Origin: Longispora albida DSM 44784
GTDB lineage: Bacteria; Actinomycetota; Actinomycetes; Mycobacteriales; Micromonosporaceae
Direction of reading: 5' to 3'
Assembly: GCF_000379825.1 (NCBI RefSeq)
Contig: NZ_KB903835.1
Location: 246,216-310,215 of the forward strand
Length of the DNA: 64,000 nt
The notes beneath the pieces are model-generated. The model made no database searches. It was not told the origin of the DNA and worked only from the letters and a program-made list of their open reading frames with translations. The position numbers and the translations under genes are program-made. The number at the start of each line of letters is the position of its first letter. Position 1 is the first letter of the stretch. This document shows, piece after piece, positions 24,781 to 32,739 of the stretch.

Positions 24781-25116
24781 GTGACCGACACCGAGACCAA
24801 CGATGGGCTGCCCATCCGCCTCCTGCACGACCGGCTGCTCGTCCAGCTTGAGGGCGGCGACGGTGAACGCCGCTCCGCCGCTGGCATCGTGATCCCGGCG
24901 ACCGCCTCGATCGCCCAGCGGCTGTCCTGGGCCACCGCCGTGGCTGTCGGCCCGAACGTGCGCGCGGTGTCCACGGGTGACCGGGTGCTCTTCGACCCCG
25001 AGGACCGCTCGGAGGTGGAGCTGCACGGCCGTGACTACATCCTGCTCCGCGAGCGCGACATCCACGCTGTGGCGGCCAAACGGGTAGAACCCGACGCCAC
25101 AGGTCTCTACCTCTAG
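24781..25116 (+). CDS. GroES-like co-chaperonin
   Basis: A 111-residue Cpn10-fold protein: IRLLHDRLLVQLE, then SAAGIVIPATA where GroES has its mobile loop, GDRVLFDPEDRSEVELHGRDYILLRERDIHAV at the C-terminal half. It is slightly longer than typical GroES and has no groEL beside it, so it is probably the second GroES-like copy that many actinomycetes carry. TAGCGT (24767-24772) ends eight bases before the GTG start with no Shine-Dalgarno, the pattern of a leaderless message. Confidence 0.82.
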   Translation: MTDTETNDGLPIRLLHDRLLVQLEGGDGERRSAAGIVIPATASIAQRLSWATAVAVGPNVRAVSTGDRVLFDPEDRSEVELHGRDYILLRERDIHAVAAKRVEPDATGLYL

Positions 25117-25159
25117 CAGGGAAAACGATCTCGGTCCCCCGTGCCGCATACTCGAATAC

Positions 25160-25408
25160 ATGTATGCGCCGCACGGGGGCCGTCCACGGCCCGAAAACGC
25201 CGCCGACAGCTATCCGGGCCTGCCTCAGACCCGGACCAGCCCCCTGCTGATCGAGGGGGAGCTGGAGCAGCTCGGGAAGGTCGCCAGCTCGGCGTCCTCC
25301 CTGCCGCCGGGCAAGCGGCTGGCCGTCCGGATCCTCGCCACGCTGGCCCTGGTGGGGATGGTCGCGGGCATCCTGTCCAGCGCGGCCACGATGTTCGGCT
25401 GGCTCTGA
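25160..25408 (+). CDS. Small single-pass membrane protein, unknown function
   Basis: An 82-residue protein starting at ATG 25160. The N-terminal 55 residues are polar and proline-rich (MYAPHGGRPRPENAADSYPG), then LAVRILATLALVGMVAGILSSAATMFGWL forms one C-terminal transmembrane helix. It lies 43 bases after the GroES-like gene on the same strand and meets the convergent helicase gene with a one-base gap. I do not recognise the family. Codon choice has the third-position GC bias of its neighbours, which supports it as a real gene. Confidence 0.6.
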   Translation: MYAPHGGRPRPENAADSYPGLPQTRTSPLLIEGELEQLGKVASSASSLPPGKRLAVRILATLALVGMVAGILSSAATMFGWL

Positions 25409-25409
25409 C

Positions 25410-27377
25410 CTACTTCTCGTTGCTCTCCTTGAGCCGCTTCAGCGCTGACCTGGCCACGCCCGGGTCCGTCGTGTACCAGAACGGCGGCAGCGACTTCCGC
25501 AGGAACGGCCCGTACGACCGCTGCGTGTGCAGCCGCGAGTCGAGTACCGCGACCATGCCCTTGTCGCCGAGTGTCCGGATCAGCCGGCCGGCGCCCTGAG
25601 CGAGCCGGACGGCGGCGTGCGGGACGCTGACCGAGGCGAACCCCGACCCGCCTGCCGCGTCGACGGCCGCCGACCGGGCGGCGAGCAGCGGCTCGTCGGG
25701 GCGGGGGAAGGGCAGCCGGTCGATGACGACCAGCTGGCAGGCGTCACCGGGCACGTCGACGCCCTGCCAGAGGGACATCACGCCGAACAGGCAGGTGTCC
25801 GGCTCGGCCTTGAACCGCTTGACCAGCAGCGGCAGCGACTCCTCGCCCTGGAGCAGCACTGTGAGGTCGGTGCGTTCCCTGACCACCTCCGCTGCCCGTT
25901 CGGCGGCCTTGCGCGAGCTGAACAGCCCGAGGGACCGGCCGCCGAGCGCCTGCACCAGCTCGACCAGTTCCTCGGCCGCGGCGTCCGGCAGGCCGGACAT
26001 CTGGGGCCGTGGCAGGTGGGAGGCGACGTAGAGGATGCCCTGTTTCGGGTAGTCGAAGGGCGAGCCGACGTCGAGGGACGTCCAGCGCAGCCCGGCTTCG
26101 GGCTTTTCGTCGAGCGGCAGGCCGAGCGAGCGCGCGACGGCCTTGAACTCCCCGCCGAGCGCGAGCGTCGCCGACGAGGCGATGACGACCCGCTCCGGGT
26201 ACAGGGTCTCGGTGAGGGTGCCGGCCACCGACAGCGGGGCGACGAGGACGGCGCGCCGGTTGCCCCGGTCGTCCTTCTCGACCCAGGCGACGTCGTGGGC
26301 GGCCTCTTCGAGGAGCCGCTGGGCCGTCTCGGTGATCTGCGTCAGGTTGACCTTGGCCGGCTGCTTGTCGACGGCGGAGGGGTCGTCGTTCTTGATGTCC
26401 CCGATCGCCTCGATGGCGAACCGGCAGGCCGAGTCCACAATGGTCAGAGCCTCGCGGAGCTGCCCGTGCAGCTGCTCGATCCTGCCCGGCCTGGCGTCGC
26501 CGAGCGCGACGGCCAGCGAGTCGGAGGCCTCGACCAGCCGCTCGTACGCCCCGGCCTCGATGTGCTGACGGGCACGCCGGGCCGCGGTGTCCAGTGCGCT
26601 GGTGGTCAGCTCGGCCTGGGTGGCGCTGGTGACCCGCTCGGCCAGTTCGTGCGCCTCGTCGATGATCAGGACGTCGTGGTCGGGCAGGATGTGCCGCCCG
26701 GCCATCGAGTCGAAGGCCAGCAGGCTGTGGTTGGTGACGACGATGTCGGCGGCCCTGGCCCGCTCGCGGGACTGCTCGGCGAAGCACTCCGGCCCGAACT
26801 GGCACTTCTGCGCGCCGATGCACTCGCGGGCCGGCATGCTCACGGCCCGCCAGGCCGTGTCGTCGACACCCGGGTCCAGCTCGTCGCGGTCGCCCTCGGT
26901 GGTGGTCTGTGCCCAGTCGCGGATCCGCTGGACCTGCTGGCCGAGCTTCCCTGCCTGGCCGAGCCACTTCGGCCCGTCGTCGGCCCCGGCGGAGAACAGG
27001 TCCGGCTCGTCCACTGTGGAGGAGTCGAGCTTGGCGAGGCAGAGGTAGTGGTGGCGGCCCTTGACCAGCGCGTACACCGGCTTCTTGCCGAGGACGGGCT
27101 CGACGGCCGCTGCCAGCCTCGGCAGGTCGCCGTTCACGAGCTGGGCCTGGAGCGCGAGCGTGGCGGTGGACACCACGACGGGGGTGTCGGAGAGCAGGGC
27201 CGGGACGAGGTAGGCGAGCGACTTACCGGTACCGGTGCCGGCCTGCACGAGCAGGTGCTCGCCCGTCTTCATCGCGTCGGCGACCGCGAGGGCCATCTGC
27301 TTCTGGCCTGGCCGTTCGGCACCGCCCGGTACGGCTCCGACGGCGGCGGCCAGCAGCTTTTCCACGTCGCGAGTCAC
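25410..27377 (-). CDS. DinG/XPD-type ATP-dependent DNA helicase
   Basis: A 655-residue superfamily 2 helicase. Walker A is QAGTGTGKS (near 45), the DEAH box is IIDEAHELAERV (near 240), and motif VI-like residues appear in HAAVRLAQGAGRLIR. Four cysteines suited to a 4Fe-4S cluster are visible (one in HHYLCLAK, three in ARECIGAQKCQFGPECF), as in XPD and DinG. No exonuclease domain is fused. It likely unwinds 5'-3' during repair or replication stress. The GTG start at 27377 follows TACGGT by eight bases without a Shine-Dalgarno (leaderless pattern). Confidence 0.9.
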   Translation of the reverse strand: MTRDVEKLLAAAVGAVPGGAERPGQKQMALAVADAMKTGEHLLVQAGTGTGKSLAYLVPALLSDTPVVVSTATLALQAQLVNGDLPRLAAAVEPVLGKKPVYALVKGRHHYLCLAKLDSSTVDEPDLFSAGADDGPKWLGQAGKLGQQVQRIRDWAQTTTEGDRDELDPGVDDTAWRAVSMPARECIGAQKCQFGPECFAEQSRERARAADIVVTNHSLLAFDSMAGRHILPDHDVLIIDEAHELAERVTSATQAELTTSALDTAARRARQHIEAGAYERLVEASDSLAVALGDARPGRIEQLHGQLREALTIVDSACRFAIEAIGDIKNDDPSAVDKQPAKVNLTQITETAQRLLEEAAHDVAWVEKDDRGNRRAVLVAPLSVAGTLTETLYPERVVIASSATLALGGEFKAVARSLGLPLDEKPEAGLRWTSLDVGSPFDYPKQGILYVASHLPRPQMSGLPDAAAEELVELVQALGGRSLGLFSSRKAAERAAEVVRERTDLTVLLQGEESLPLLVKRFKAEPDTCLFGVMSLWQGVDVPGDACQLVVIDRLPFPRPDEPLLAARSAAVDAAGGSGFASVSVPHAAVRLAQGAGRLIRTLGDKGMVAVLDSRLHTQRSYGPFLRKSLPPFWYTTDPGVARSALKRLKESNEK

Positions 27378-27412
27378 GGTTGACTACCGTACTCGCCACG
27401 TACGACAGGACT

Positions 27413-27718
27413 TCAGGCGGCGACAGGTTCCACGGCGGACGCGACGGCGCGGCGCTCGACGTAGAACGAGACGAACGGGACGGTGCCGCCGAGCATGTAG
27501 CCGATCGTCCGGCCGAGCGGCCAGCCGGAGCGGCGGCCCAGGTCGAAGGTGAGCACCACGTACACCATGTAGCAGAAGCCGTGGATCGGGCTGATGATCG
27601 CGGCGGGCTCGGGGATCTGCGCGAGGTACTTGAGCGGCATGGTCACGACGACCAGCGCGATCAGGAAACAGCCGACGACGTACGCGGCGATCCGGAACCG
27701 GGTGATGGCGGCGCTCAT
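27413..27718 (-). CDS. DUF3817 membrane protein
   Basis: A 101-residue membrane protein with three predicted helices: RIAAYVVGCFLIALVVVTMP, SPIHGFCYMVYVVLTFDLG and TIGYMLGGTVPFVSFYVERR. The pattern IHGFCYMVY plus PFVSFYVERR marks DUF3817, an actinobacterial family of unknown function. Its ATG overlaps the TGA of the preceding gene by four bases, so both are translated together. Confidence 0.8.
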   Translation of the reverse strand: MSAAITRFRIAAYVVGCFLIALVVVTMPLKYLAQIPEPAAIISPIHGFCYMVYVVLTFDLGRRSGWPLGRTIGYMLGGTVPFVSFYVERRAVASAVEPVAA

Positions 27719-28125
27719 GACTTCTCCAGTTTCGGTGGTCCGGGGTAATCCGACGGCTGGCGGTGCGGGTTGGCGCTGAGCCAGGCCAGGTAGTGGTTGT
27801 ACTCGGCGGTCTCCGGGTCAGCGGCGCGGGCGGCCTGCCTGGCCTGTGCGCGCTCGGCTGCCAGCCTGGCCACCGGGTTGTCCGGCTCCTCGGGTTCCGG
27901 CTCGGCCAGCAGGGGGTTGCGCTGCAGGTCCTGCCGGATCGCCTTGATCCAGAAGTAGATCGTGAACGCGGCGAAGACCGGCCACTCCAGCGAGTAGCCG
28001 ATGCTGAGCGCGTTGCCGCCCTGGGCCCGGCCGATCTGCCACCAGGCGAGCCCGAGCATGACCGCGACAGCGGCGGCCACGAGCAGGTGCACCAGCAGCC
28101 ACCGGGGGGACAGGAACCGGCGCAT
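27715..28125 (-). CDS. Two-helix membrane protein upstream of DUF3817
   Basis: A 136-residue protein. RWLLVHLLVAAAVAVMLGLAWWQIGR is the first helix (the SURF1-like start is only superficial, as the rest of SURF1 is missing) and EWPVFAAFTIYFWIKAIRQ the second. A charged cytoplasmic tail follows (EPEPEEPDNPVARLAAERAQ). The function is unknown. TAGCCT ends seven bases before the ATG with no Shine-Dalgarno, consistent with a leaderless two-gene transcript. Confidence 0.65.
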   Translation of the reverse strand: MRRFLSPRWLLVHLLVAAAVAVMLGLAWWQIGRAQGGNALSIGYSLEWPVFAAFTIYFWIKAIRQDLQRNPLLAEPEPEEPDNPVARLAAERAQARQAARAADPETAEYNHYLAWLSANPHRQPSDYPGPPKLEKS

Positions 28126-28235
28126 GCCCAGCAGGCTACCCGCGCCGCCATCGGCGCCAGCCGCTGCCCGCCACGAGGCTGACCCAGATCACGATGGCGG
28201 TGTGGGAGGGGGTGCGGCATGAGAGAGTAGTGGGC

Positions 28236-30281
28236 GTGACTGCCCTGTACCGCAAATACCGGCCGAGGACGTTTGACGAGGTCATCGGACAGGACCACGT
28301 CACAGTGCCGTTGATCCAGGCGCTGAGCAACGGCCGGATCAACCACGCCTACCTGTTCTCCGGCCCGCGCGGCTGCGGCAAGACGTCCAGCGCCCGCATC
28401 CTGGCCCGCTCGCTGAACTGCGAGAAGGGCCCGACCCCGCACCCGTGCGGCGAGTGCCGGTCCTGCCGCGACCTGGCGCCGGACGGCGCGGGCTCGATCG
28501 ACGTGATCGAGATCGACGCCGCCTCGCACGGTGGGGTGGACGACGCCCGTGAGCTGCGGGAGAAGGCGTTCTTCGCGCCGGTCTCGTCCCGGTACAAGGT
28601 GTATGTGATCGACGAGGCGCACATGGTCTCGTCCGCCGGGTTCAACGCGCTGCTGAAGCTGGTCGAGGAGCCGCCGGACTACGTGCGGTTCGTCTTCGCC
28701 ACCACCGAGCCGGAGAAGGTGCTCGGCACCATCCGCTCCCGGACCCACCACTACCCGTTCCGGCTGATCCCGCCGGGCATCCTGCGGCCCTACTGTGAGC
28801 AGCTCGCCGCCGCAGAGGGCGTGAAGGTCGAACCTGCGGTCTTCCCGCTGGTCGTCAAGGCCGGCACCGGCTCGGCCCGTGACACACTGTCGATCCTCGA
28901 CCAGCTCATCGCCGGTGCCGGCGAGGAGGGCGTCACCTACCAGCGGGCCGTTGCCCTGCTCGGCGTGACCGACGCGGCCCTGATCGACGAGGCCTGTGAC
29001 GCGCTGGCCGACGTCGACGGCGCGAAGCTGTTCGCCACGATCGACAAGGTGGCCGAGGCCGGGCACGAGCCCCGCCGCTTCGCCACCGACCTGCTCGAAC
29101 GCCTCCGCGACCTCATCGTCCTGCACCAGGTCCCCGACGCGATCACCAAGGGCCTGCTCGACGTGCCGGCCGACGAGGTCGAGCGCATGACCCAGCAGGC
29201 GCTGCGCCTCGGCCCCGGCGAGCTGTCCCGCCTCGCCGACCTGGTCCACGACGGGCTGGCCACGATGCGCGGCGCGACGGCACCCCGGCTCACCCTGGAG
29301 CTGATCTGCGCCCGGATGCTGCTCCCGGCCGCCGACCAGTCGTCCGCGGCTCTCCTCCAGCGCGTCGAACGCCTCGAACGCGGGCAAACCAAGATCCAAA
29401 CCTCTGATTTTGTACCTGCGACGCCGCCCCAGCCTCCCGTCGCACCGCCCCCGGCCGCCCCGGTGCAACCCGCCCCCACCCCGGCCACGCCACCCCCGGC
29501 CCAGACCCCGGCCCCCGTACAGCCGGCCCCCGCGCCGGCCCCGCCTGTCCAGGCCCCGGCTCCCGTGCAGCCCACACCGGCCCCGGTCCAGCAGCCCCCG
29601 GCTCCGGCGCCTGTCCAGGCCCCGGCTCCGGCCGCTCCCGCAGCCTCCGGTGCCCGGGACGTCTCCACGGTCCAGCACGCGTGGGACCAGGTGCTCACCC
29701 AGGTACGCAACCGCAGTCCCCGGGCCGCCGCGCTGGTCAGGGACGTGACGGTCCGCGCGCTCGACGGGGACACCCTCGACCTGCTGTGCCAGAACAAGTT
29801 CCACGCCGACGCGGTGACCAAGGCCGCCGAGATCGTGCAGGAGGCCGTCTACCAGGTACTCGGCTGGAAGCTCACCATCCGCTGCGACATCGGTGGCGCG
29901 GGTACCCGCCCGGCGGCCAGCGCGCCGGCGGCAGCTCCCAGGCCCCAGCCGGCCCCCGCCCGGCCCGCCCCGGCTCAGGCGCCCGCGCCACGGTCGGCAC
30001 CGGTCGCGGCGGCTCCGCCGGTACACGATGACGAGCCCTGGCCGGACATGCCGCCGCCGGTGGACGAGGACGAGCCACCACCACCTGCCCCGATGCAGGC
30101 CCAGGCCCCGCAGCCACCCGCAGCCGAGGCACCGGCCGCGTCCACTGTGACCTACGAGGGCTTCGAGCCCGGCGACGAACCGGGCGACGAGATCGTCGAC
30201 AACGCCGTGGCCCACCAGACCGTCGAGGAACAGGCCATGAAACTCCTCTCCGAGCACCTCGGCGCGGAGAAGCTCTCGTAA
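28236..30281 (+). CDS. dnaX: DNA polymerase III subunit gamma/tau
   Basis: A 681-residue clamp-loader ATPase. LYRKYRPRTFDEVIGQDHV opens the protein; Walker A is GPRGCGKTS (near 45); zinc-binding cysteines lie in NCEKGPTPHPCGECRSC; Walker B/sensor region is IDEAHMVSSAGFNALLKLVEEPP. Domains II and III follow to about residue 385. A Pro/Ala/Gln linker of about 85 residues (29400-29645) leads to the tau-like C-terminal domain, then a second Pro-rich region. GTG 28236 is chosen over the earlier 28194 because it begins the conserved domain. No A-rich slippery site for a shortened gamma form was seen. Confidence 0.95.
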   Translation: MTALYRKYRPRTFDEVIGQDHVTVPLIQALSNGRINHAYLFSGPRGCGKTSSARILARSLNCEKGPTPHPCGECRSCRDLAPDGAGSIDVIEIDAASHGGVDDARELREKAFFAPVSSRYKVYVIDEAHMVSSAGFNALLKLVEEPPDYVRFVFATTEPEKVLGTIRSRTHHYPFRLIPPGILRPYCEQLAAAEGVKVEPAVFPLVVKAGTGSARDTLSILDQLIAGAGEEGVTYQRAVALLGVTDAALIDEACDALADVDGAKLFATIDKVAEAGHEPRRFATDLLERLRDLIVLHQVPDAITKGLLDVPADEVERMTQQALRLGPGELSRLADLVHDGLATMRGATAPRLTLELICARMLLPAADQSSAALLQRVERLERGQTKIQTSDFVPATPPQPPVAPPPAAPVQPAPTPATPPPAQTPAPVQPAPAPAPPVQAPAPVQPTPAPVQQPPAPAPVQAPAPAAPAASGARDVSTVQHAWDQVLTQVRNRSPRAAALVRDVTVRALDGDTLDLLCQNKFHADAVTKAAEIVQEAVYQVLGWKLTIRCDIGGAGTRPAASAPAAAPRPQPAPARPAPAQAPAPRSAPVAAAPPVHDDEPWPDMPPPVDEDEPPPPAPMQAQAPQPPAAEAPAASTVTYEGFEPGDEPGDEIVDNAVAHQTVEEQAMKLLSEHLGAEKLS

Positions 30282-30288
30282 CCCACTC

Positions 30289-30317
30289 TTGACGGTCGAT
30301 GTGTCGCGGGCCACACT
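30289..30317 (+). promoter_or_regulatory. Promoter of the RDD gene
   Basis: TTGACG (30289-30294) and CACACT (30312-30317) are 17 bases apart, and the ATG follows the -10 by nine bases, so the message would have almost no leader. It starts seven bases after the dnaX stop. Confidence 0.5.
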
Positions 30318-30326
30318 TCTGGTCTC

Positions 30327-30752
30327 ATGGCGAAGAAGTCCCGTGGTCAGCGGGTTCCCGCGCACAAGCTGCCCAAGTACGCGAGCTGGGGCCGCAGGGC
30401 CGCCGGGTACGTGATCGACAGCCTGCCTCTCGGCCTGGTGATCGCGGCCCAGCTCTCCGGCAACCAGCCCGCCTATCTGAGCGCGCTGGCGGCCTGGGCC
30501 GCGTTCGTGGTGGTCAACCGCTGGGTCTTCGGCGGCCGGACCGGGCAGACCATCGGCCGCAGGGTACTGCGATCGCGGCTGGTCTCGGTGGATTCCGGTG
30601 AGCCGATCGGCGTCGGCCGGGCCTTCCTGCGCGACCTCGCCCACGTCTTCGACACGGTGCCGGTGCTGCTCGGCTGGTTCATGCCGATCTGGGACGCCCA
30701 GCGCCAGACCTTCGCCGACAAGGCCATGCGAACTCACGTGACCCGCCTGTAG
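30327..30752 (+). CDS. RDD-family membrane protein
   Basis: A 141-residue membrane protein with three helices. The family name residues are recognisable: WGRRAAGYVIDSLPLGLVI (R...D in helix 1), GRTGQTIGRRVLRSRLV with the conserved GQTxGxR loop, and VGRAFLRDLAHV after it. RDD proteins are of uncertain function; some contribute to ion or pH homeostasis. It sits between dnaX and ybaB and seems to have its own promoter. Confidence 0.85.
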   Translation: MAKKSRGQRVPAHKLPKYASWGRRAAGYVIDSLPLGLVIAAQLSGNQPAYLSALAAWAAFVVVNRWVFGGRTGQTIGRRVLRSRLVSVDSGEPIGVGRAFLRDLAHVFDTVPVLLGWFMPIWDAQRQTFADKAMRTHVTRL

Positions 30753-30826
30753 GTACGCCACGCAAGCCCCCGGCGCGCACCCCGATACGCTGAGGGGCGA
30801 CGTACCTACTCCAGGGGGATCCCGCC

Positions 30827-31144
30827 GTGGCGAACATGCAGAAGATCATGCAGCAGGCCGCCCAGATGCAGCAGCAGATGGCTGCCGCGCAGGCGCAGCT
30901 GGCCGAGGCGGAGGTGTCCGGCAGCGCTGGCGGTGGCCTGGTGACCGCGACCATGACCGGGGCCGGCGTGCTCACCGCGATCAAGATCGACCCGAAGGTC
31001 GTGGACGCCGACGACGTGGAGACCCTGGAGGACCTGGTCGTGGCTGCGGTGCACGCGGCTGGCGCCGAGGCGCAGAAGCTCACCGAGAAGACGATGGGCC
31101 CGATCGCCGGCGCGCTGGGCGGCCTCGGCCTGCCGGGGATGTAG
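30827..31144 (+). CDS. ybaB: YbaB/EbfC nucleoid-associated protein
   Basis: A 105-residue protein: MQKIMQQAAQMQQQMAAAQAQLAEAEV is the N-terminal helix, then GGLVTATMTGAGVLTAIKIDPKVVD forms the strands that dimerise and bind DNA. AGGGGGAT lies upstream of the GTG start. It is directly followed by recR, the conserved bacterial pairing, and the product may coat DNA or assist RecR in repair. Confidence 0.93.
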   Translation: MANMQKIMQQAAQMQQQMAAAQAQLAEAEVSGSAGGGLVTATMTGAGVLTAIKIDPKVVDADDVETLEDLVVAAVHAAGAEAQKLTEKTMGPIAGALGGLGLPGM

Positions 31145-31150
31145 GGGCAC

Positions 31151-31744
31151 GTGTACGAGGGCGCCATCCAGGACCTGATCGACGAGCTGGGCCAGCTCCC
31201 GGGCATCGGCCCGAAGAGCGCGCAGCGGCTCGCGTTCCACATTCTCTCCGCCGACCCGGCCGACGTGCACCGGCTGGCCGGCGCGCTGAACCGGGTGAAG
31301 GAGCTCGTCCGGTTCTGCAACCTGTGTTTCAACGTCGCCGAGTCCGACACCTGCCGGATCTGCCGTGACCCGCGGCGCGGTACCGAGGTGATCTGCGTGG
31401 TCGAGGAGCCGAAGGACGTCGTCGCGATCGAGAAGACCGGCGAGTTCCGCGGCAGGTACCACGTGCTCGGCGGCGCGATCAACCCGCTGGAGGGCATAGG
31501 CCCCGACCAGCTCCGGGTGCGCGAGCTGCTGACCCGGCTGCGGGACGGCGAGGTCAAGGAGCTGATCCTGGCCACCGACCCGAACACCGAGGGCGAGGCG
31601 ACCGCCACGTACCTGGCGCTGCTCATCAAGCCGATGGGCCTGTCGGTGACCCGGCTGGCCAGTGGCCTCCCGGTCGGCGGCGACCTGGAGTACGCCGACG
31701 AGATCACCCTCGGCCGGGCCTTCGAGGGCCGCCGGGCTCTCTAG
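31151..31744 (+). CDS. recR: Recombination mediator RecR
   Basis: A 197-residue RecR. The helix-hairpin-helix [20 protein letters not shown] is at the N-terminus; the zinc finger cysteines are in [19 protein letters not shown]; the Toprim domain spans about 75-175 with [12 protein letters not shown] and [15 protein letters not shown]. It works with RecO (not in this window) to load RecA onto gapped DNA. GTG 31151 lies six bases after the ybaB stop, so the two genes form one operon. Confidence 0.95.
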   Translation: MYEGAIQDLIDELGQLPGIGPKSAQRLAFHILSADPADVHRLAGALNRVKELVRFCNLCFNVAESDTCRICRDPRRGTEVICVVEEPKDVVAIEKTGEFRGRYHVLGGAINPLEGIGPDQLRVRELLTRLRDGEVKELILATDPNTEGEATATYLALLIKPMGLSVTRLASGLPVGGDLEYADEITLGRAFEGRRAL

Positions 31745-31772
31745 AACCCGCGTCATCGTCCATCATGGATGC

Positions 31773-32168
31773 ATGGTGGACCTGGCGCGCTGGATGGGCC
31801 GGCTGAGCATGCTCGGCATGGCTGCGTCCCTGGTGTTGTTCGCTCTGGCAACCGGGGACGAGCCAGCCGGCTCCTGGTACTGGCTGGTGCTGCTCTGCGC
31901 CGCACTGCTGGGCGGTACCGGCTTCTACATGCAGCTGAGCGTGCAGCCGGAAGGCCAGCGGATCCGGCCCTGGCAGCTCGGCTGGATGTCACGGACGGTC
32001 ACGGCGGTCTCGGCCGTCCTGCCGTTCGCCGTCATCTTCCTGGAGTACAGCGACCTGCTGACCGGGCAGGGGCTCCTGGCCTGCCTCGCGGCGGCACTCT
32101 TCGGGATCGGCGTCGTCAGCACCGCCGCGTACGAGGAGTACCTGGAGTTCCCCGAGTCGTACACCTGA
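31773..32168 (+). CDS. Four-helix membrane protein, unknown
   Basis: A 131-residue hydrophobic protein from ATG 31773. Helices: about 8-25, 33-52, 67-86 and 92-112, then an acidic tail (AAYEEYLEFPESYT). No known motif was recognised. It lies 28 bases after recR. The next gene encodes a protein of similar size, topology and ARW-containing N-terminus, so the two may be old duplicates, though the similarity is weak. Confidence 0.6.
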   Translation: MVDLARWMGRLSMLGMAASLVLFALATGDEPAGSWYWLVLLCAALLGGTGFYMQLSVQPEGQRIRPWQLGWMSRTVTAVSAVLPFAVIFLEYSDLLTGQGLLACLAAALFGIGVVSTAAYEEYLEFPESYT

Positions 32169-32214
32169 CCGCGGATCCTTTGATCGGCCGCTGGCGATCC
32201 TCCACTATGAGCGG

Positions 32215-32631
32215 ATGACGTCCTTCGCGCGCTGGGCCTACATGGCCGGCTGGTGTGGTGCCGCGTGTGCCGTGGCCCTTTACGGTCTGCTGCTGGCTGG
32301 TTCCGCGCCGTCGCGTCTCGAGATCATCCTGGCTTTCCTGGGGCTCGTGCTCGCGATGGCCACGGCTGCCTGCGTCCGCGTCTACGGCGGCGGGCTGCCG
32401 CAGATGTTCCCGCGGGTCGCCTGGCGGGTGAGCGTGCCGGCCCGGGCCGCGATGATCGCTGAGGCCGTGCTCCTCCCGGTGTCGCTGTACCTCTTCGTCA
32501 CGGCCGATGTGGACGGCTGGCGGTTCCCGGTGTGCTGGGCGGCGCTGGCCGGCTTCACCGGCGTCCTGATGATCAGCGCCGCGTACCTCAGCGGAGTCTC
32601 CGGTCCAGTTCAGAGCGATGATCCACAGTGA
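32215..32631 (+). CDS. Four-helix membrane protein, unknown (possible relative of the previous one)
   Basis: A 138-residue protein with helices at about 10-28, 35-54, 78-97 and 104-123 and a short polar tail. Starts at ATG 32215. No family recognised. Its stop lies about 108 bases before the peptide-transporter operon; that gap holds the operon promoter region and the GAGGTGGGA ribosome site, with no other gene in it. Confidence 0.6.
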   Translation: MTSFARWAYMAGWCGAACAVALYGLLLAGSAPSRLEIILAFLGLVLAMATAACVRVYGGGLPQMFPRVAWRVSVPARAAMIAEAVLLPVSLYLFVTADVDGWRFPVCWAALAGFTGVLMISAAYLSGVSGPVQSDDPQ

Positions 32632-32739
32632 CCCGGGGCACAATTTGGTTCCGGCCGATCGCGAGGTGTTCCCACCCAGTGCGAGACCCATTAAGGTGCG
32701 GCTATCGAGTGACCCCAGTCACAAGGCCGAGGTGGGACA

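Noticed and set aside
27715..28125. SURF1 cytochrome oxidase assembly protein
   Set aside because: Only the first helix resembles SURF1; the protein is half the needed length and lacks the remaining domain.
29400..29645. Proline/alanine repeats as a separate repeat element
   Set aside because: They are in frame within dnaX and match the variable linker of tau subunits.
28236..30281. Programmed frameshift producing a short gamma subunit of dnaX
   Set aside because: No A-run or slippery heptamer with a following stem was seen.
27384..30761. Very long minus-strand frame opposite dnaX
   Set aside because: It runs through dnaX and two genuine minus-strand genes in a different frame and has no domain; an effect of high GC.
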